Source of the DNA: Bradyrhizobium sp. AUGA SZCCT0158
Lineage (GTDB): Bacteria; Pseudomonadota; Alphaproteobacteria; Rhizobiales; Xanthobacteraceae
Assembly: GCF_018130065.1 (NCBI RefSeq)
Contig: NZ_JAFCME010000023.1
Coordinates: 1 to 64,000, forward strand
Reading direction: 5' to 3'
Length of the DNA stretch: 64,000 bases
In this document: positions 1 through 8,257 of the stretch, piece after piece
How the letters are laid out: every line of letters starts with the position of its first letter
Numbering within the stretch: the stretch's first letter is position 1
The notes under the pieces: generated by a model
Told to the model about the DNA's origin: nothing
Databases searched by the model: none
The model's input: only the letters and a program-made list of their open reading frames with translations
Translations under genes and position numbers: made by a program

Positions 1-169
1 CAACCCGCCCAACGTCCGTGACGACGGCCGACGCCCTTCTGAGTAGGACGGGATGGGCAAACATATGCACCTGATTTGCCTTCCGGTAAACAGAAATATT
101 TTTTATTTCGGGGCTTGACACGATTTCCGCAAATCAGAACTGATTTGCCCGTCGGGTTGATTTGTCGCA
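1..169. repeat. Truncated copy of a long dispersed intergenic repeat
   Basis: The first ~169 bases match positions 59389-59553 nearly base for base, with scattered substitutions and small indels. Both copies hold the same AT-rich block with a TTTTTTATTT run and the same end (GATTTGCCCGTCGGGTT). The window edge cuts this copy, so its left part is missing. No plausible gene lies inside. The class resembles the multi-copy intergenic repeats of Bradyrhizobium chromosomes; this is inferred, not searched. Confidence 0.85.
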
Positions 170-194
170 CCCAACAATCATCGCGGGGCACCGC

Positions 195-231
195 GTAGGA
201 TGGGTGGAGCGAAGGGCTCAACCCATCCTAC
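195..231. repeat. Palindromic repeat hairpin
   Basis: An 11-base arm (GTAGGATGGGT, 195-205) is repeated in inverse at 221-231 around a short loop containing GGAGCGAAGGGCT. The sequence class (a WGGGTxxAGCGAAG core) is the same as the larger palindrome at 54541-54622. It lies before the first gene and could fold in RNA. Confidence 0.7.
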
Positions 232-302
232 AATTTCTGCTCCCTTACCCGACCTGGCGATAAGTGATAAGGATCATAAGCCAACTCGCACGGGAGCAGG
301 TT

Positions 303-680
303 GTGAAAGCATTCGGTCTGGCGGTCATGCTGGGCGTCATGGCGACGCTGTCGCCGGCGCGCGCGCTTGAGGTGAGAGGCACTTCCGGCTTTCTTGGGGA
401 ATGGGAAGTGACTGCCACCGTCACGGAAACGGCATCCGGGCGCATCAGGGACTACCGTGGCCCGCTCGTGCTGAAGCATATCGGCCTGTGCACGCAGGAC
501 GGCCCGGTGGAGAAAAAGGGCGAAATGCGGCTGCAGATTTCGGCTTCGTCCCAATTGAACGCGACATTGTCGATGCCGGGCACCGAATGCACGGCCAGCG
601 GACCATTGTCCGATGGCTACAACGGCACCATGACCTGCTCCGACCGGCAGGTCATCCCGCTCAAGCTGCGGGTGAAATAG
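303..680 (+). CDS. Small exported protein of unknown function
   Basis: A 125-residue protein. I start it at the GTG at 303, because GGGAGCAGG lies just upstream and the product then opens with a clean signal peptide (Lys-2, a hydrophobic core, then SPARA before LEV). An earlier in-frame GTG at 264 would only add 13 polar residues. The mature part is short, rich in beta-prone and polar residues, and has two cysteine pairs' worth of Cys (near LCTQD, TECTA and TMTCS), so it probably folds in the periplasm. No family is recognised. It ends 8 bases before the convergent regulator gene. Confidence 0.6.
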   Translation: MKAFGLAVMLGVMATLSPARALEVRGTSGFLGEWEVTATVTETASGRIRDYRGPLVLKHIGLCTQDGPVEKKGEMRLQISASSQLNATLSMPGTECTASGPLSDGYNGTMTCSDRQVIPLKLRVK

Positions 681-688
681 CCGCTTGC

Positions 689-2335
689 CTAGCCGCCGGT
701 TATGCCGGCGACGCGCAGGCCCGCGACGAACCGGTCGATGAAGCCCTGATCATTGCAGAAGAAGAGCTCCTGCCGCGCGGTATCGGTTTTGTAGCCCGGC
801 TTGCGTTGCAGGAGTTCAGCGGCCACGGCTTCGGCCTGCGCCTTTTCGCCGAGACGGCCGAGCGAGGCTGCCAGCGTTGCAAACGCCCGATACGGGACAT
901 TGGGCTGCCGGGTTGCCCTGCGGGCAAACTCGACGGCGATGTCGTACTCACCGAGCGAGAAATGCGCCCAGGAGCGCACGTGGTGGAAACTCCAAAGATG
1001 GCTGTCGCGCGGACTGAGCATGGTCGCTCGATCGAGCAGCGTTTCCGCTTCGATCTCCCGCCCGTACCACAGTAGATTGAACCCTTGCGCAAAGTACCCT
1101 TGCGCAAAGCTTGGATTGAGTTCCAGCGACAGGTCGATCGCTGCCAGCGCTTCATCATTCTGACGGGTCAGGCACAGCGCGCGGCCGAGCACGCAGTGAC
1201 AAAAACAATCGAGGTCGTCGAGCGCCACGGAGACACGCGCCTGGCGCAACGCCGTCTCCAGCCGCGCCGGGCGATCCCTGGGATCGTCATACAGCGAGCG
1301 CTGAACATTGACGTAGCCGAGCGCGCCATGGCCGCGGGCGAAATCCGGATCGGCTTCGATCGCGCGCCTAAAATAGGCCTCCGCCTGGTCAAACCCCGGT
1401 GTGGTAAATCGCCATAGATTCCATAGGCCGCGCTGGTAGCAATCCCAGGCATCCAGGCTTTCCGGCGCCTTGCGGGCGGCGAGCTGCTGCTCGACCTTCG
1501 ACAGCTCCGGTTCGATCGTGGCAGCGATCTGCCGCGCCATTTCTTCCTGGATGTCGAAAATATTCTCGAGCTGGAGATCGTATTTGTCGGACCAAAGCTG
1601 TTTTCCGTCTGCAGCACGGGCCAGTTCCGCCGTGATCCTGACCGCGTCGCGACTCTTGCGAACGCTGCCGGACATCACATAACTCACGCCGAGCTGGGCA
1701 CCGACCTCACGCGCATCGACCACGCGCCCCCCGAATCCAACCGTGGAGTGGCGCGAGATCACGGAAAGCCAGCGATTGCGCGCCAGCAGGCGGATGATGT
1801 CTTCGGTCAGGCCGTAGCTGAAATAGTCGTTCTCCGGGTCATTCGACATGTTCTCAAACGGCAGCACCGCGATCGACGATCGCGCGATGGCTTCCGCCTT
1901 TACGACTTCCGAGACGACATCGTCGAGATGAGACACGTCGGTGGCAATCGAGACCCGCGCGGGAGCGACACTCGCTGACGCGGTATCGTCAGGCGCAAGC
2001 CTGACCACATCGGCATCCGACGCGGCGACCGCCTGAACATCGCCGACGAACCGGAAGCCGCGCCGGTGCAATGTCCTGATAAAAAGCTGATCCGTTCCGT
2101 TGTCGCCAAGCACGCGTCTTGCGCCATTGATGCGGCTGGAGAACGCGGCTTCCGAGATCACCCGGCCATGCCAGACCGTGTCGATCAACTCATCCTTGCT
2201 GACAACCCGGTCATGGTTGCGCACCAGATGGACAATGACATCGAAGACCTGAGGCTCGATGTGGACGGACACGCCCTCGCGGCGCAGCTCGTGTTGGCCA
2301 AGGTCGATCTCGAAATTGGAAAATCGGTATTTCAT
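689..2335 (-). CDS. CadC-like winged-helix regulator with TolB/FlgO-like and TPR regions
   Basis: A 548-residue protein. The ATG at 2335 is preceded by GAGGTGG, which is why the 33 extra upstream residues were dropped. Residues ~1-100 form an OmpR/PhoB-type winged helix (ends in an IRTLHRRGFRFVG motif typical of CadC/ToxR-like activators). There is no receiver domain. Residues ~155-290 match the TolB-like/FlgO region (IAVLPFENMSNDPENDYFSYG), and the rest is TPR repeats (e.g. AEAYFRRAIEADPDFARGHG). No membrane segment is visible between the parts, so it is probably cytoplasmic. Proteins of this layout are common in rhizobia; their ligand is unknown. The same C-terminal layout recurs in the cyclase at 37426-39225. 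Confidence 0.85.
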   Translation of the reverse strand: MKYRFSNFEIDLGQHELRREGVSVHIEPQVFDVIVHLVRNHDRVVSKDELIDTVWHGRVISEAAFSSRINGARRVLGDNGTDQLFIRTLHRRGFRFVGDVQAVAASDADVVRLAPDDTASASVAPARVSIATDVSHLDDVVSEVVKAEAIARSSIAVLPFENMSNDPENDYFSYGLTEDIIRLLARNRWLSVISRHSTVGFGGRVVDAREVGAQLGVSYVMSGSVRKSRDAVRITAELARAADGKQLWSDKYDLQLENIFDIQEEMARQIAATIEPELSKVEQQLAARKAPESLDAWDCYQRGLWNLWRFTTPGFDQAEAYFRRAIEADPDFARGHGALGYVNVQRSLYDDPRDRPARLETALRQARVSVALDDLDCFCHCVLGRALCLTRQNDEALAAIDLSLELNPSFAQGYFAQGFNLLWYGREIEAETLLDRATMLSPRDSHLWSFHHVRSWAHFSLGEYDIAVEFARRATRQPNVPYRAFATLAASLGRLGEKAQAEAVAAELLQRKPGYKTDTARQELFFCNDQGFIDRFVAGLRVAGITGG

Positions 2336-2493
2336 TACCACCTCAGCCGAGGCCGCGCCACAATCCTCAGCATTGCAGATCGAAATCAACCTCTGGCGGA
2401 GGAAAAACCAACGTCTCCTGAAGGAGTCCGCCAAGCGTGAGGGCGCAGTTCAATTTACAGACGGGTCAAGGATCATACAACCGGAGACGACCC

Positions 2494-2826
2494 ATGATCG
2501 GCTCATCTGATTTCCACGCTTACGGATATTCCGCCAGACGGCCCGTTGCCGCACGGCAACGCGGCCAGCATCATGCAATGTGGGCGCTCGCGCCGTTCCA
2601 GTCCACGACGGTGCCAACCCTGCTGAGGAACATCCTCGTCCTGGCCGCGCGCCTGAGGCGCTTCCTCAATGGCCAGGTGGCGGCCGCGATCGCCCACCAT
2701 GAGCGAGAGGCCGCGTCAATCGCGCAGCGCAAGCTCGATCAACGCCGACTGGACAAGACGCGCATCTACTGCGGCCCGCTCGACCAGGTCCTGGCCGCAG
2801 CGAGGCAGCGCAAGCACGCCGCCTGA
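2494..2826 (+). CDS. Hypothetical protein, basic, 110 residues
   Basis: It starts at ATG 2494, with GGAGAC just upstream. The product is rich in Arg, Ala and Gln and has a C-terminal amphipathic helical stretch (about residues 45-85) with many Arg residues. No signal peptide, membrane span or known motif is seen. It lies divergent from the CadC-like regulator and 55 bases before the mddA-like gene on the same strand, so it could be co-transcribed. Other reading frames across this stretch are open because of the high G+C, so coding status is moderately supported only. Confidence 0.5.
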   Translation: MIGSSDFHAYGYSARRPVAARQRGQHHAMWALAPFQSTTVPTLLRNILVLAARLRRFLNGQVAAAIAHHEREAASIAQRKLDQRRLDKTRIYCGPLDQVLAAARQRKHAA

Positions 2827-2881
2827 ACCGACTCGAACGAAGCGATTTTTGAGCAACTGCATATTTCAAAGGAGACTGAAG

Positions 2882-3655
2882 ATGTCGATTACGATGCAAA
2901 CAGGTACGCCTCCTGCCATCCCTTCCTTTGCGATGAGAATGCTGGCCCTCTGTTACGGCGGCCTCGCCTATCTGATTTTCCTCGGCACGTTCCTGTACGC
3001 GGTCGGCTTCGTCTCGCAATTGGTCGTGCCCAAGACAATCAATAGCGGCCCGGCCGCTTCGCTGCCGACGGCGTTGCTGATCAACCTGATCCTGATGTCG
3101 ATCTTCGCCGTGCAGCACAGCGGGATGGCGCGGCAGGGCTTCAAAAGACTGTTCGCGCGCTTCGCCTCGCCGGCGATCGAGCGCTCTACCTACGTCCTGC
3201 TCGCCAGCCTCAGCCTGATCCTGCTGTTCTGGCAGTGGCAGCCGATGCCGGCGGTGGTCTGGAACATCGAAGGCCCCGTGTTCGCCGCCGTCGTGACCGC
3301 GTTTGGCTTCATGGGCTGGCTGATCGTGCTCTACAGCACCTTCCTGATCAGCCATTTCGAGCTGTTCGGATTGACGCAGGTGGTGGCGCACTTCGCCGGA
3401 CGCCTGACCGCGCCCATCGCGTTCAGGACGCCGGGGCTGTACAGCCTGATCCGGCATCCGATCTATCTCGGCTTTATCATCGCCTTCTGGTCAACGCCTG
3501 TCATGACGCTGGGGCATTTGCTGTTCGCGTCCGTGACGACGGCCTACATCTTCGTCGGCATCTGGCTGGAAGAGCGCGACCTGGTCGCGTTCTTCGGCGA
3601 CGAATACCGCAAGTATCGCGAACGGGTCGCCATGTTGCTACCGGGCGTGTTCTGA
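2882..3655 (+). CDS. mddA: MddA-type methanethiol S-methyltransferase (NnrU/ICMT-like membrane protein)
   Basis: A 257-residue polytopic membrane protein. The ATG at 2882 follows AAGGAGACTGAAG. The N-terminal segment (TFLYAVGFVSQLVVPKTI) matches what I remember of the MddA family, which methylates methanethiol to dimethyl sulfide using SAM. The C-terminal half carries the isoprenylcysteine methyltransferase-like SAM-binding signature (LIRHPIYLGFIIAFWSTP, then EERDLVAFFGDEYRKY). About five to six hydrophobic segments are visible. MddA proteins are known from Bradyrhizobium; the length fits. An alternative is a general NnrU-like methyltransferase with another thiol substrate. A basic hypothetical gene lies immediately upstream. 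Confidence 0.75.
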   Translation: MSITMQTGTPPAIPSFAMRMLALCYGGLAYLIFLGTFLYAVGFVSQLVVPKTINSGPAASLPTALLINLILMSIFAVQHSGMARQGFKRLFARFASPAIERSTYVLLASLSLILLFWQWQPMPAVVWNIEGPVFAAVVTAFGFMGWLIVLYSTFLISHFELFGLTQVVAHFAGRLTAPIAFRTPGLYSLIRHPIYLGFIIAFWSTPVMTLGHLLFASVTTAYIFVGIWLEERDLVAFFGDEYRKYRERVAMLLPGVF

Positions 3656-3672
3656 GCCAAGCATGTTGTCTT

Positions 3673-3703
3673 CGTCATTGCGAGCCACCGGGTCGCAATG
3701 ACG
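3673..3703. repeat. Intergenic hairpin between convergent genes
   Basis: Arms CGTCATTGCGA (3673-3683) and TCGCAATGACG (3693-3703) are perfect inverse copies with a 9-base loop. The GTCATTGCGA core is a common motif of rhizobial intergenic repeats. It lies between the convergent mddA-like and zinc-ribbon genes and could act as a bidirectional terminator or transcript end. Confidence 0.7.
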
Positions 3704-3714
3704 GCCTAGCGGCG

Positions 3715-3921
3715 TCAAAGCGTCTCCTGCTTGTGGCCGCATTGCTTGCAGGCGAATTTGACGCGGGTGGCGCCCTTTTCGGCCTGCAGGCGGTTCGGCG
3801 CGCCACATTTGCCGCAAGTCGTTTCGATCCGCGTATTGCCCTGCTTGATGGTCAGGTTTCTTTTTTCCATAGTCTCGCGGATCAGGCGCTCGGCCTCCTC
3901 GCGCATCGCTTGCTTATCCAT
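3715..3921 (-). CDS. Small zinc-ribbon protein
   Basis: A 68-residue cytoplasmic protein. The ATG at 3921 has AGGTG eight bases upstream; a GTG at 3930 is a weaker alternative. After an N-terminal helix rich in Glu and Arg come two Cys pairs, CGKC (with GAPNRL following) and CKQC near the end, spaced about 20 residues apart, as in a zinc ribbon. Function is unknown; a nucleic-acid or protein contact role is usual for such ribbons. It stands alone between convergent mddA and the membrane protein gene downstream. Confidence 0.75.
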   Translation of the reverse strand: MDKQAMREEAERLIRETMEKRNLTIKQGNTRIETTCGKCGAPNRLQAEKGATRVKFACKQCGHKQETL

Positions 3922-3992
3922 CAGCCGCACCTGTCATGAAGAACGCCTGCCGCGTAACATGTCAGGCACCTAACACATTTTGATGTCGCCAG

Positions 3993-5201
3993 TCACGCCG
4001 CTTCCGGCGTCAATGCGAGGATGCGCCGCACCAGCGCGAGCGCGGTTTCGGTGGCGGGATCGGCGGAAATGACGGGAACGGCCAGCACCAGCAGATCGAC
4101 CGGCTCATGCGACAAAATGATCACATGCGTGGCATTGCCGGCCTTCATCAGCGACATCAACCGTTCGACCGCGGGATCCGTCGCGGCAAGCCCCCATGGC
4201 GCTTCGGGACGGCGCAACACCCGGCGCGTCGAGAGCAGGTTCCGCAGCAATGGCGGATCGTAGGCGGCAAGATCGCTTTCGCGGTAGCGCCGGGCGCTTT
4301 CGAACATCGGATGGCGCGCCAGTTCCGCGATCAATTCGTCGCGGGTACGGGCTGCGGACGCTGCGACGGAATTCAAAACGCCGGGCACCTGCGCTTCGAA
4401 CAGCGCGCGCAGCGTATCGGTCATCAGGCCGATGGTCAGCACGCCCGCAATCGCGATCGCGCAAAAGCGCATGATCTGCGCGGCATCGACATCCGGCGAC
4501 ACGCAGGCGGCTGCCGCGCCCAGCAATGCGGAACTCACCAACCGCAGCGCCGTCATCAAAATACCCTGACGCCGCGTTTCGGTGCCGCTGCCTGCGATCA
4601 GGACAGCGGTGACGACCAATAGCGCGCCGAGTGCGCCAAGCCGGACCGGCATATCAGGCGCGAGCGCCTGATAATCCGTGACGATGAAGGGGATCACGAT
4701 CAGCGCGCCGGCCGCGAGGCGGCCGATGCTGCGGTTTTCGGAGGCCAGCAGCGAGGTACGGTCCCGCGTCGCCAACAGCCACGCGCAAACGACAAATCCC
4801 GCAAGCTGGAATATCGCCAGCGCGATCGCATAAGGCGTCGTGTAGCTCTCCAGCCCGAACACGCCGCCGAGGCCGATCACGACGGCGCCCGCCAATGCCG
4901 CGATCTTGGCCGCACGCGGCGCATGACGCCGCAAAATGCCTTCGGTGACAATCAGCGCGCCGAGCGGCAGCAGCGCTGCCGGAATCAAAGAGAGCCGATC
5001 GAGCAGCGCGCTGCCGGTCCACCAGGCAATGCCGCGTGTGAAGAACAACAGCGCGACCACGCCAAGCAGCAGGAGCAGGCGCAGGGTCAGCGGGCTTCGG
5101 GGATCGCGCCGATACAGCGCGAACATGGCGACGCAAAGCCCGAGCGCGCCGCAGAGATTGACGATGGAATCGGCGATCACGCCTGATGACATCGGGCTCA
5201 T
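3993..5201 (-). CDS. Polytopic membrane protein with soluble C-terminal region
   Basis: A 402-residue protein. The ATG at 5201 overlaps the stop of the upstream gene as ATGA (5198-5201), the typical arrangement for translational coupling; reading frames further upstream belong to the other gene's shadow. Roughly residues 5-270 hold about eight to nine hydrophobic helices (e.g. LLLLLGVVALLFFTRGIAWW, IAALAGAVVIGLGGVFGLES). The last ~130 residues are soluble and mixed alpha/beta (THVIILSHEPVDLLVLAVPV). No catalytic motif is recognised. The gene pair with the GNAT-like protein suggests the two work together, perhaps on an envelope lipid or glycan; this is inference. Confidence 0.75.
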   Translation of the reverse strand: MSPMSSGVIADSIVNLCGALGLCVAMFALYRRDPRSPLTLRLLLLLGVVALLFFTRGIAWWTGSALLDRLSLIPAALLPLGALIVTEGILRRHAPRAAKIAALAGAVVIGLGGVFGLESYTTPYAIALAIFQLAGFVVCAWLLATRDRTSLLASENRSIGRLAAGALIVIPFIVTDYQALAPDMPVRLGALGALLVVTAVLIAGSGTETRRQGILMTALRLVSSALLGAAAACVSPDVDAAQIMRFCAIAIAGVLTIGLMTDTLRALFEAQVPGVLNSVAASAARTRDELIAELARHPMFESARRYRESDLAAYDPPLLRNLLSTRRVLRRPEAPWGLAATDPAVERLMSLMKAGNATHVIILSHEPVDLLVLAVPVISADPATETALALVRRILALTPEAA

Positions 5202-6235
5202 CGGCCGCTCCCTCGCGGCCGCAGGGTGCCGAACGCGCGCGTATCGTCCATCCAGTGCATCACAGGAAGCACCAGGCGTTGCAGCGCCAGCACGGCCGAG
5301 GCCGCCAGCAGCGCCGGCATCGAGCCGGCCGGCACCTCGCGCTGCAGGTAGCGCCGCGCGCCGGCGAGATCGACGCGGCCGAGCTGCAGCACATCGTCGC
5401 CCCTGGCGTAGTCGAGCTCGCGCAGGCAATACGCGTTGTAGTGCTCGTCGCGATGTTTTGGCGCAACGTCCCAGGTTTTCTTCAGCGCGTCCGATCCGCC
5501 GGTATAGGCGTCGGTGATGACGAAGCGCCCCTCGTCGAACCCGGCGTCGTCGCCGACCCCGAACACCGCGCGATGATTGCGCATGATGCCGCGCGCCAGT
5601 TGCAGATGGGCAAAGCTCTGGCGTGCGCTGGCATCGGCCGAAGGGTATACATCCGAAAACGTGTCGCAGACCATGCCGAACACGGAAGGCACCTGCGTGA
5701 CGTTCGAGATCCATTTCGGACGAAACCCGTCGCGGGCGAACAGCACCAGCGTGGTCAGGCCGTACAGAACCCAGGACAGCCCCTGCCCCTGCACGTCAGG
5801 GTCGACCATCACGAGGCCGAGATGGGTGACCTCTTGCTCCTCGCCGTCGAGCTCGACGGACATCACCGACAGCGCGTTGAAGGCGATCGGGCGGCCGGTG
5901 GCTTCTTCACGGATCAGCGTGACGATAGCGCGCGACAGGCGTTCGCGCTCGCCGGAGAAGATGCCGTAGGTGAGGCTGCCCGCCGGCAGGGTCTTGCCGG
6001 CGACGGTGCGCAAATCCGCGACCAGTGCGTCGAGATCCTGTTGCGATAGCGACAGACCCGGGCTTTCGACGATCCGCGTCTGCAGGCCGGTATGGGTGCG
6101 CAAGGTGATATCTATGGTTTCCTGCGAGAACGCCTTCAGCCAGAACGCGCCATAGCTGCGCAGGCGCCCGGCCGCGGAGCTGATCTGCCCGAGGCCATGA
6201 CGGATCGCCGAATTGCCGCTCCCAGAAGACGCCAT
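5198..6235 (-). CDS. GNAT-like acyltransferase-type protein, coupled to the membrane protein gene
   Basis: A 345-residue protein if started at ATG 6235; a GTG at 6250 would add five residues. The AGGTGG preceding 6235 is close to the start, so the exact start is uncertain. The middle carries a GNAT-like acetyl-CoA signature (LGLVMVDPDVQGQGLSWVLY, about residues 140-160), followed by a helix. The C-terminal third has a hydrophobic patch (LLAASAVLALQRLVLP), so it may lie against the membrane. It overlaps the next gene by four bases. Function beyond the acyltransferase-like fold is not known. Confidence 0.65.
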   Translation of the reverse strand: MASSGSGNSAIRHGLGQISSAAGRLRSYGAFWLKAFSQETIDITLRTHTGLQTRIVESPGLSLSQQDLDALVADLRTVAGKTLPAGSLTYGIFSGERERLSRAIVTLIREEATGRPIAFNALSVMSVELDGEEQEVTHLGLVMVDPDVQGQGLSWVLYGLTTLVLFARDGFRPKWISNVTQVPSVFGMVCDTFSDVYPSADASARQSFAHLQLARGIMRNHRAVFGVGDDAGFDEGRFVITDAYTGGSDALKKTWDVAPKHRDEHYNAYCLRELDYARGDDVLQLGRVDLAGARRYLQREVPAGSMPALLAASAVLALQRLVLPVMHWMDDTRAFGTLRPRGSGR

Positions 6236-6268
6236 GCCACCTGCCCGCACCCGATCCGAATTTGTGCG

Positions 6269-6326
6269 CCGGGCCCGTTAAGGAGCCATGAGTGCGGCAC
6301 GTTGCGGTGGCGAGAGGGTAAACGAT
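6269..6326. repeat. Short repeat with GTTAAGGAG and GGGTAAACGAT, copy 1
   Basis: This ~58-base stretch shares GTTAAGGAG (6278-6286), a nearby ATGA, and GGGTAAACGAT (end 6326) in the same order and similar spacing with 6825-6883. The two copies flank the second yiaA-like gene. Function is unknown. Confidence 0.55.
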
Positions 6327-6455
6327 GTGTTGGCGGCGTCAAACAATCCGCAGGGAAGACATCGAGGCAGACATCGTGCCGGACGACAAACGGCGGATGC
6401 CGAAGCACCCGCCGTCTGCCTTCGCCAGCCACGGCGCTCAGGTTACGTGGACCGA

Positions 6456-6731
6456 TTACGTTGATTTGGAAACTTCCATCAGCAGCCGCTCGGCCTTGGC
6501 GTCCTCGAGACGGTTCACCATCCGGTCGCTCTCGTGCATGTCGCGCACCGTCTTGGTCAGGGTGACGCAGCACTGCACGAGCATCAGGATGCCCATCGTG
6601 AGATAGCCCTTGATCCAGAGATCGACGGGGAGGAAGTAGACGCCGACGACGACCATGAAGGCCGAGGCCGCGAACGAGACATAGGTGAAGGTGACCCACG
6701 CGTTGCTGTGGTGCTGGACGTTCTGGTTCAT
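6456..6731 (-). CDS. YiaA/YiaB-like two-helix inner membrane protein, copy 2
   Basis: A 91-residue protein with two hydrophobic helices (TYVSFAASAFMVVVGVYFL and GYLTMGILMLVQCCVTL) followed by a charged tail. The GYLTMGIxMxxQxCVTLTKTVRD stretch fits the YiaA/B two-helix domain. It is about 85 percent identical by eye to the protein at 7904-8179, so the two are recent paralogues. It is the last of five leftward genes that begin with pspA. The two-helix family often sits beside pspA in alphaproteobacteria; the function is not known. Confidence 0.85.
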   Translation of the reverse strand: MNQNVQHHSNAWVTFTYVSFAASAFMVVVGVYFLPVDLWIKGYLTMGILMLVQCCVTLTKTVRDMHESDRMVNRLEDAKAERLLMEVSKST

Positions 6732-6824
6732 GGCGCCATCCTGCTGATGCGGCTGAAATGAAGGACCCCGGTCCCGGCCCGTGACGAAAATCCCGTTGCG
6801 GAACTTCCGCCAGCGATTTCTGCG

Positions 6825-6883
6825 CCCGCGCCAGTTAAGGAGATATGATTAAAGCACCCTCAGGTTGCGCAAGGGTAAACGAT
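6825..6883. repeat. Short repeat with GTTAAGGAG and GGGTAAACGAT, copy 2
   Basis: Second copy of the element described at 6269-6326: GTTAAGGAG (6834-6842), TATGATT, then GCAAGGGTAAACGAT ending at 6883. It lies just after the stop of the four-helix gene at 6909-7298 and before yiaA copy 2. Confidence 0.55.
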
Positions 6884-6908
6884 AGATTGAGCGGCCATTT
6901 CAAATGAT

Positions 6909-7298
6909 TCATGACGTGGAACCGCTGACGTCGTCGGGCCGGGTTTTGTTGGCGTTATAGTCGTGCGCAAGCAACGAACACAGGCCCATGCAGAATGCGC
7001 CGCCGAGCCCGAATGGCACCGACATGTCCTGCGGCATCGGTCCAAGCAGTGCGCGCGGCAGCACCATGGCCGCCGCCGCGCCGACCAGCGCCGTCACGGG
7101 CGCCCTCAGCAGAAGCGGCATCGCGCGAGCCAGTTGTCCATCAAGGATCCCCACGATCGCTGATACCGGCAAGGTGAAGAAGAACAACGCCAACGCGATG
7201 GGCGGGACGAAGCTTTCAAAGGGCATTCCAACCGCGACCCAGGTCGTGAGAACGACCGACAACGGGCCCAGCAGCAGGAAGACAAGCGGTCGACTCAT
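6909..7298 (-). CDS. Four-helix membrane protein, paralogue B2
   Basis: A 129-residue protein starting at ATG 7298 (MSRPLVFLLLGP). It has about four hydrophobic helices and a conserved C-terminal stretch (LLGPMPQDMSVPFGLGGAFC, then MGLCSLLAHDY). The same pattern is found in the neighbour at 7312-7755, so they are paralogues. The start lies only 13 bases after the upstream gene's stop, which indicates one transcript. No enzyme motif is seen. It is part of the pspA-led membrane cluster; the name of the family is not known to me. Confidence 0.8.
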   Translation of the reverse strand: MSRPLVFLLLGPLSVVLTTWVAVGMPFESFVPPIALALFFFTLPVSAIVGILDGQLARAMPLLLRAPVTALVGAAAAMVLPRALLGPMPQDMSVPFGLGGAFCMGLCSLLAHDYNANKTRPDDVSGSTS

Positions 7299-7311
7299 TG
7301 AAGTCAGCCCT

Positions 7312-7755
7312 TCATTGCAGATGGCTACGGCCATATTCGTGCGACAGCACCGAGCACACGCCCATACAGAATGCGCCGCCGATCGCAAGCGCTATCGACA
7401 TCTCCTGCGGCAGCGGTCCGAGCAAAGCGGCCGGCAGACCAATAGCCGATATCGCGCCGACGATCGCGGTCAGGGGCGCCCGCAAGAAGATCGACAAGGT
7501 GCGGGACAGGATGCCGTCGACGAGCCCGGTGATTGCCGATACCAGCAGGGCGATGACAAACACCTGCTTGCCGATAAGCACGAGCCAGGCGTTAAGTCCC
7601 CCGCTCGCAACGTCGGGTGCCAAGGCGACGAGAACTCCAAGGATCGGACCCAGCAACAGGAACACGAGCGCCCGTCGCGGCGACGGTGGATCGGCCCATG
7701 CCGGCCCGCCGCGCATGCTATCATCATCGAGAGAATTCTCAGAAGATACGTGCAT
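7312..7755 (-). CDS. Four-helix membrane protein, paralogue B1
   Basis: A 147-residue protein. The ATG at 7755 has AAAGG upstream (AGAAAGGTAACGACG). A short polar N-terminus with several Asp and Pro residues precedes four hydrophobic helices. The end (LLGPLPQEMSIALAIGGAFC, then MGVCSVLSHEY) aligns directly with the B2 protein at 6909-7298. B1 has ~18 more residues at its N-terminus. It lies 148 bases after yiaA copy 1 and 13 bases before B2 on the same strand. Confidence 0.8.
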   Translation of the reverse strand: MHVSSENSLDDDSMRGGPAWADPPSPRRALVFLLLGPILGVLVALAPDVASGGLNAWLVLIGKQVFVIALLVSAITGLVDGILSRTLSIFLRAPLTAIVGAISAIGLPAALLGPLPQEMSIALAIGGAFCMGVCSVLSHEYGRSHLQ

Positions 7756-7903
7756 CGTCGTTACCTTTCTCATGCCTTGGCGTGGAGTTCGCGCGGGATA
7801 CGGCTTCGACACAATCGTTGATAGGCCGGGGCGCCCCCGGGGGAAACGAGCGGCGGACGCTAAAAGCATCCACCGCCCGCCTTCGCCAGCACGCGCCACA
7901 GGT

Positions 7904-8179
7904 TTACGCGGCCTTCGAAACTTCCATCAGCAGGCGCTCGGCTTTCGCATCTTCGATGCGGTTCACCAGCTTGCCGCTTTCGTGCATGTCACGGACGGTC
8001 TTGGTCAGGGTGACGCAGCACTGGACCATCATGATGATGCCCATCGTGAGATAGCCCTTCATCCAAAGATCGATCGGCAGATAGAACAGGCCGACGGCGA
8101 CCATGAAGACGGAGGCGGCGAACGAAACATAGGTGAAGGTGACCCAGGCATTGCTGTGGGGTTGGACATTCTGGTTCAT
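7904..8179 (-). CDS. YiaA/YiaB-like two-helix inner membrane protein, copy 1
   Basis: A 91-residue protein, start ATG 8179, preceded by AGGAGATTATC. It has the same two helices and the same TLTKTVRDMHES turn as the copy at 6456-6731, and differs mainly in conservative changes inside the helices. It lies 78 bases after pspA on the same strand, so it is likely part of the pspA operon and under the same TetR control. Confidence 0.88.
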   Translation of the reverse strand: MNQNVQPHSNAWVTFTYVSFAASVFMVAVGLFYLPIDLWMKGYLTMGIIMMVQCCVTLTKTVRDMHESGKLVNRIEDAKAERLLMEVSKAA

Positions 8180-8257
8180 GATAATCTCCTGTGTGTGGAC
8201 GTTTGAAGTTGGGTGTTACGGCACTGAGTTCGATTGAGCTCGGTTCACAAAGTAAGT

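Noticed and set aside
2666..3457. A 263-residue minus-strand frame opposite mddA
   Set aside because: Rich in Arg, Gln and His with no domain; the opposing frame has a clear start site and family match.
4654..5136. A 160-residue open frame antisense-shifted within the membrane protein gene
   Set aside because: Arg/Ala/Pro-rich product typical of G+C-rich shadow frames; the real gene covers it in the coupled frame.
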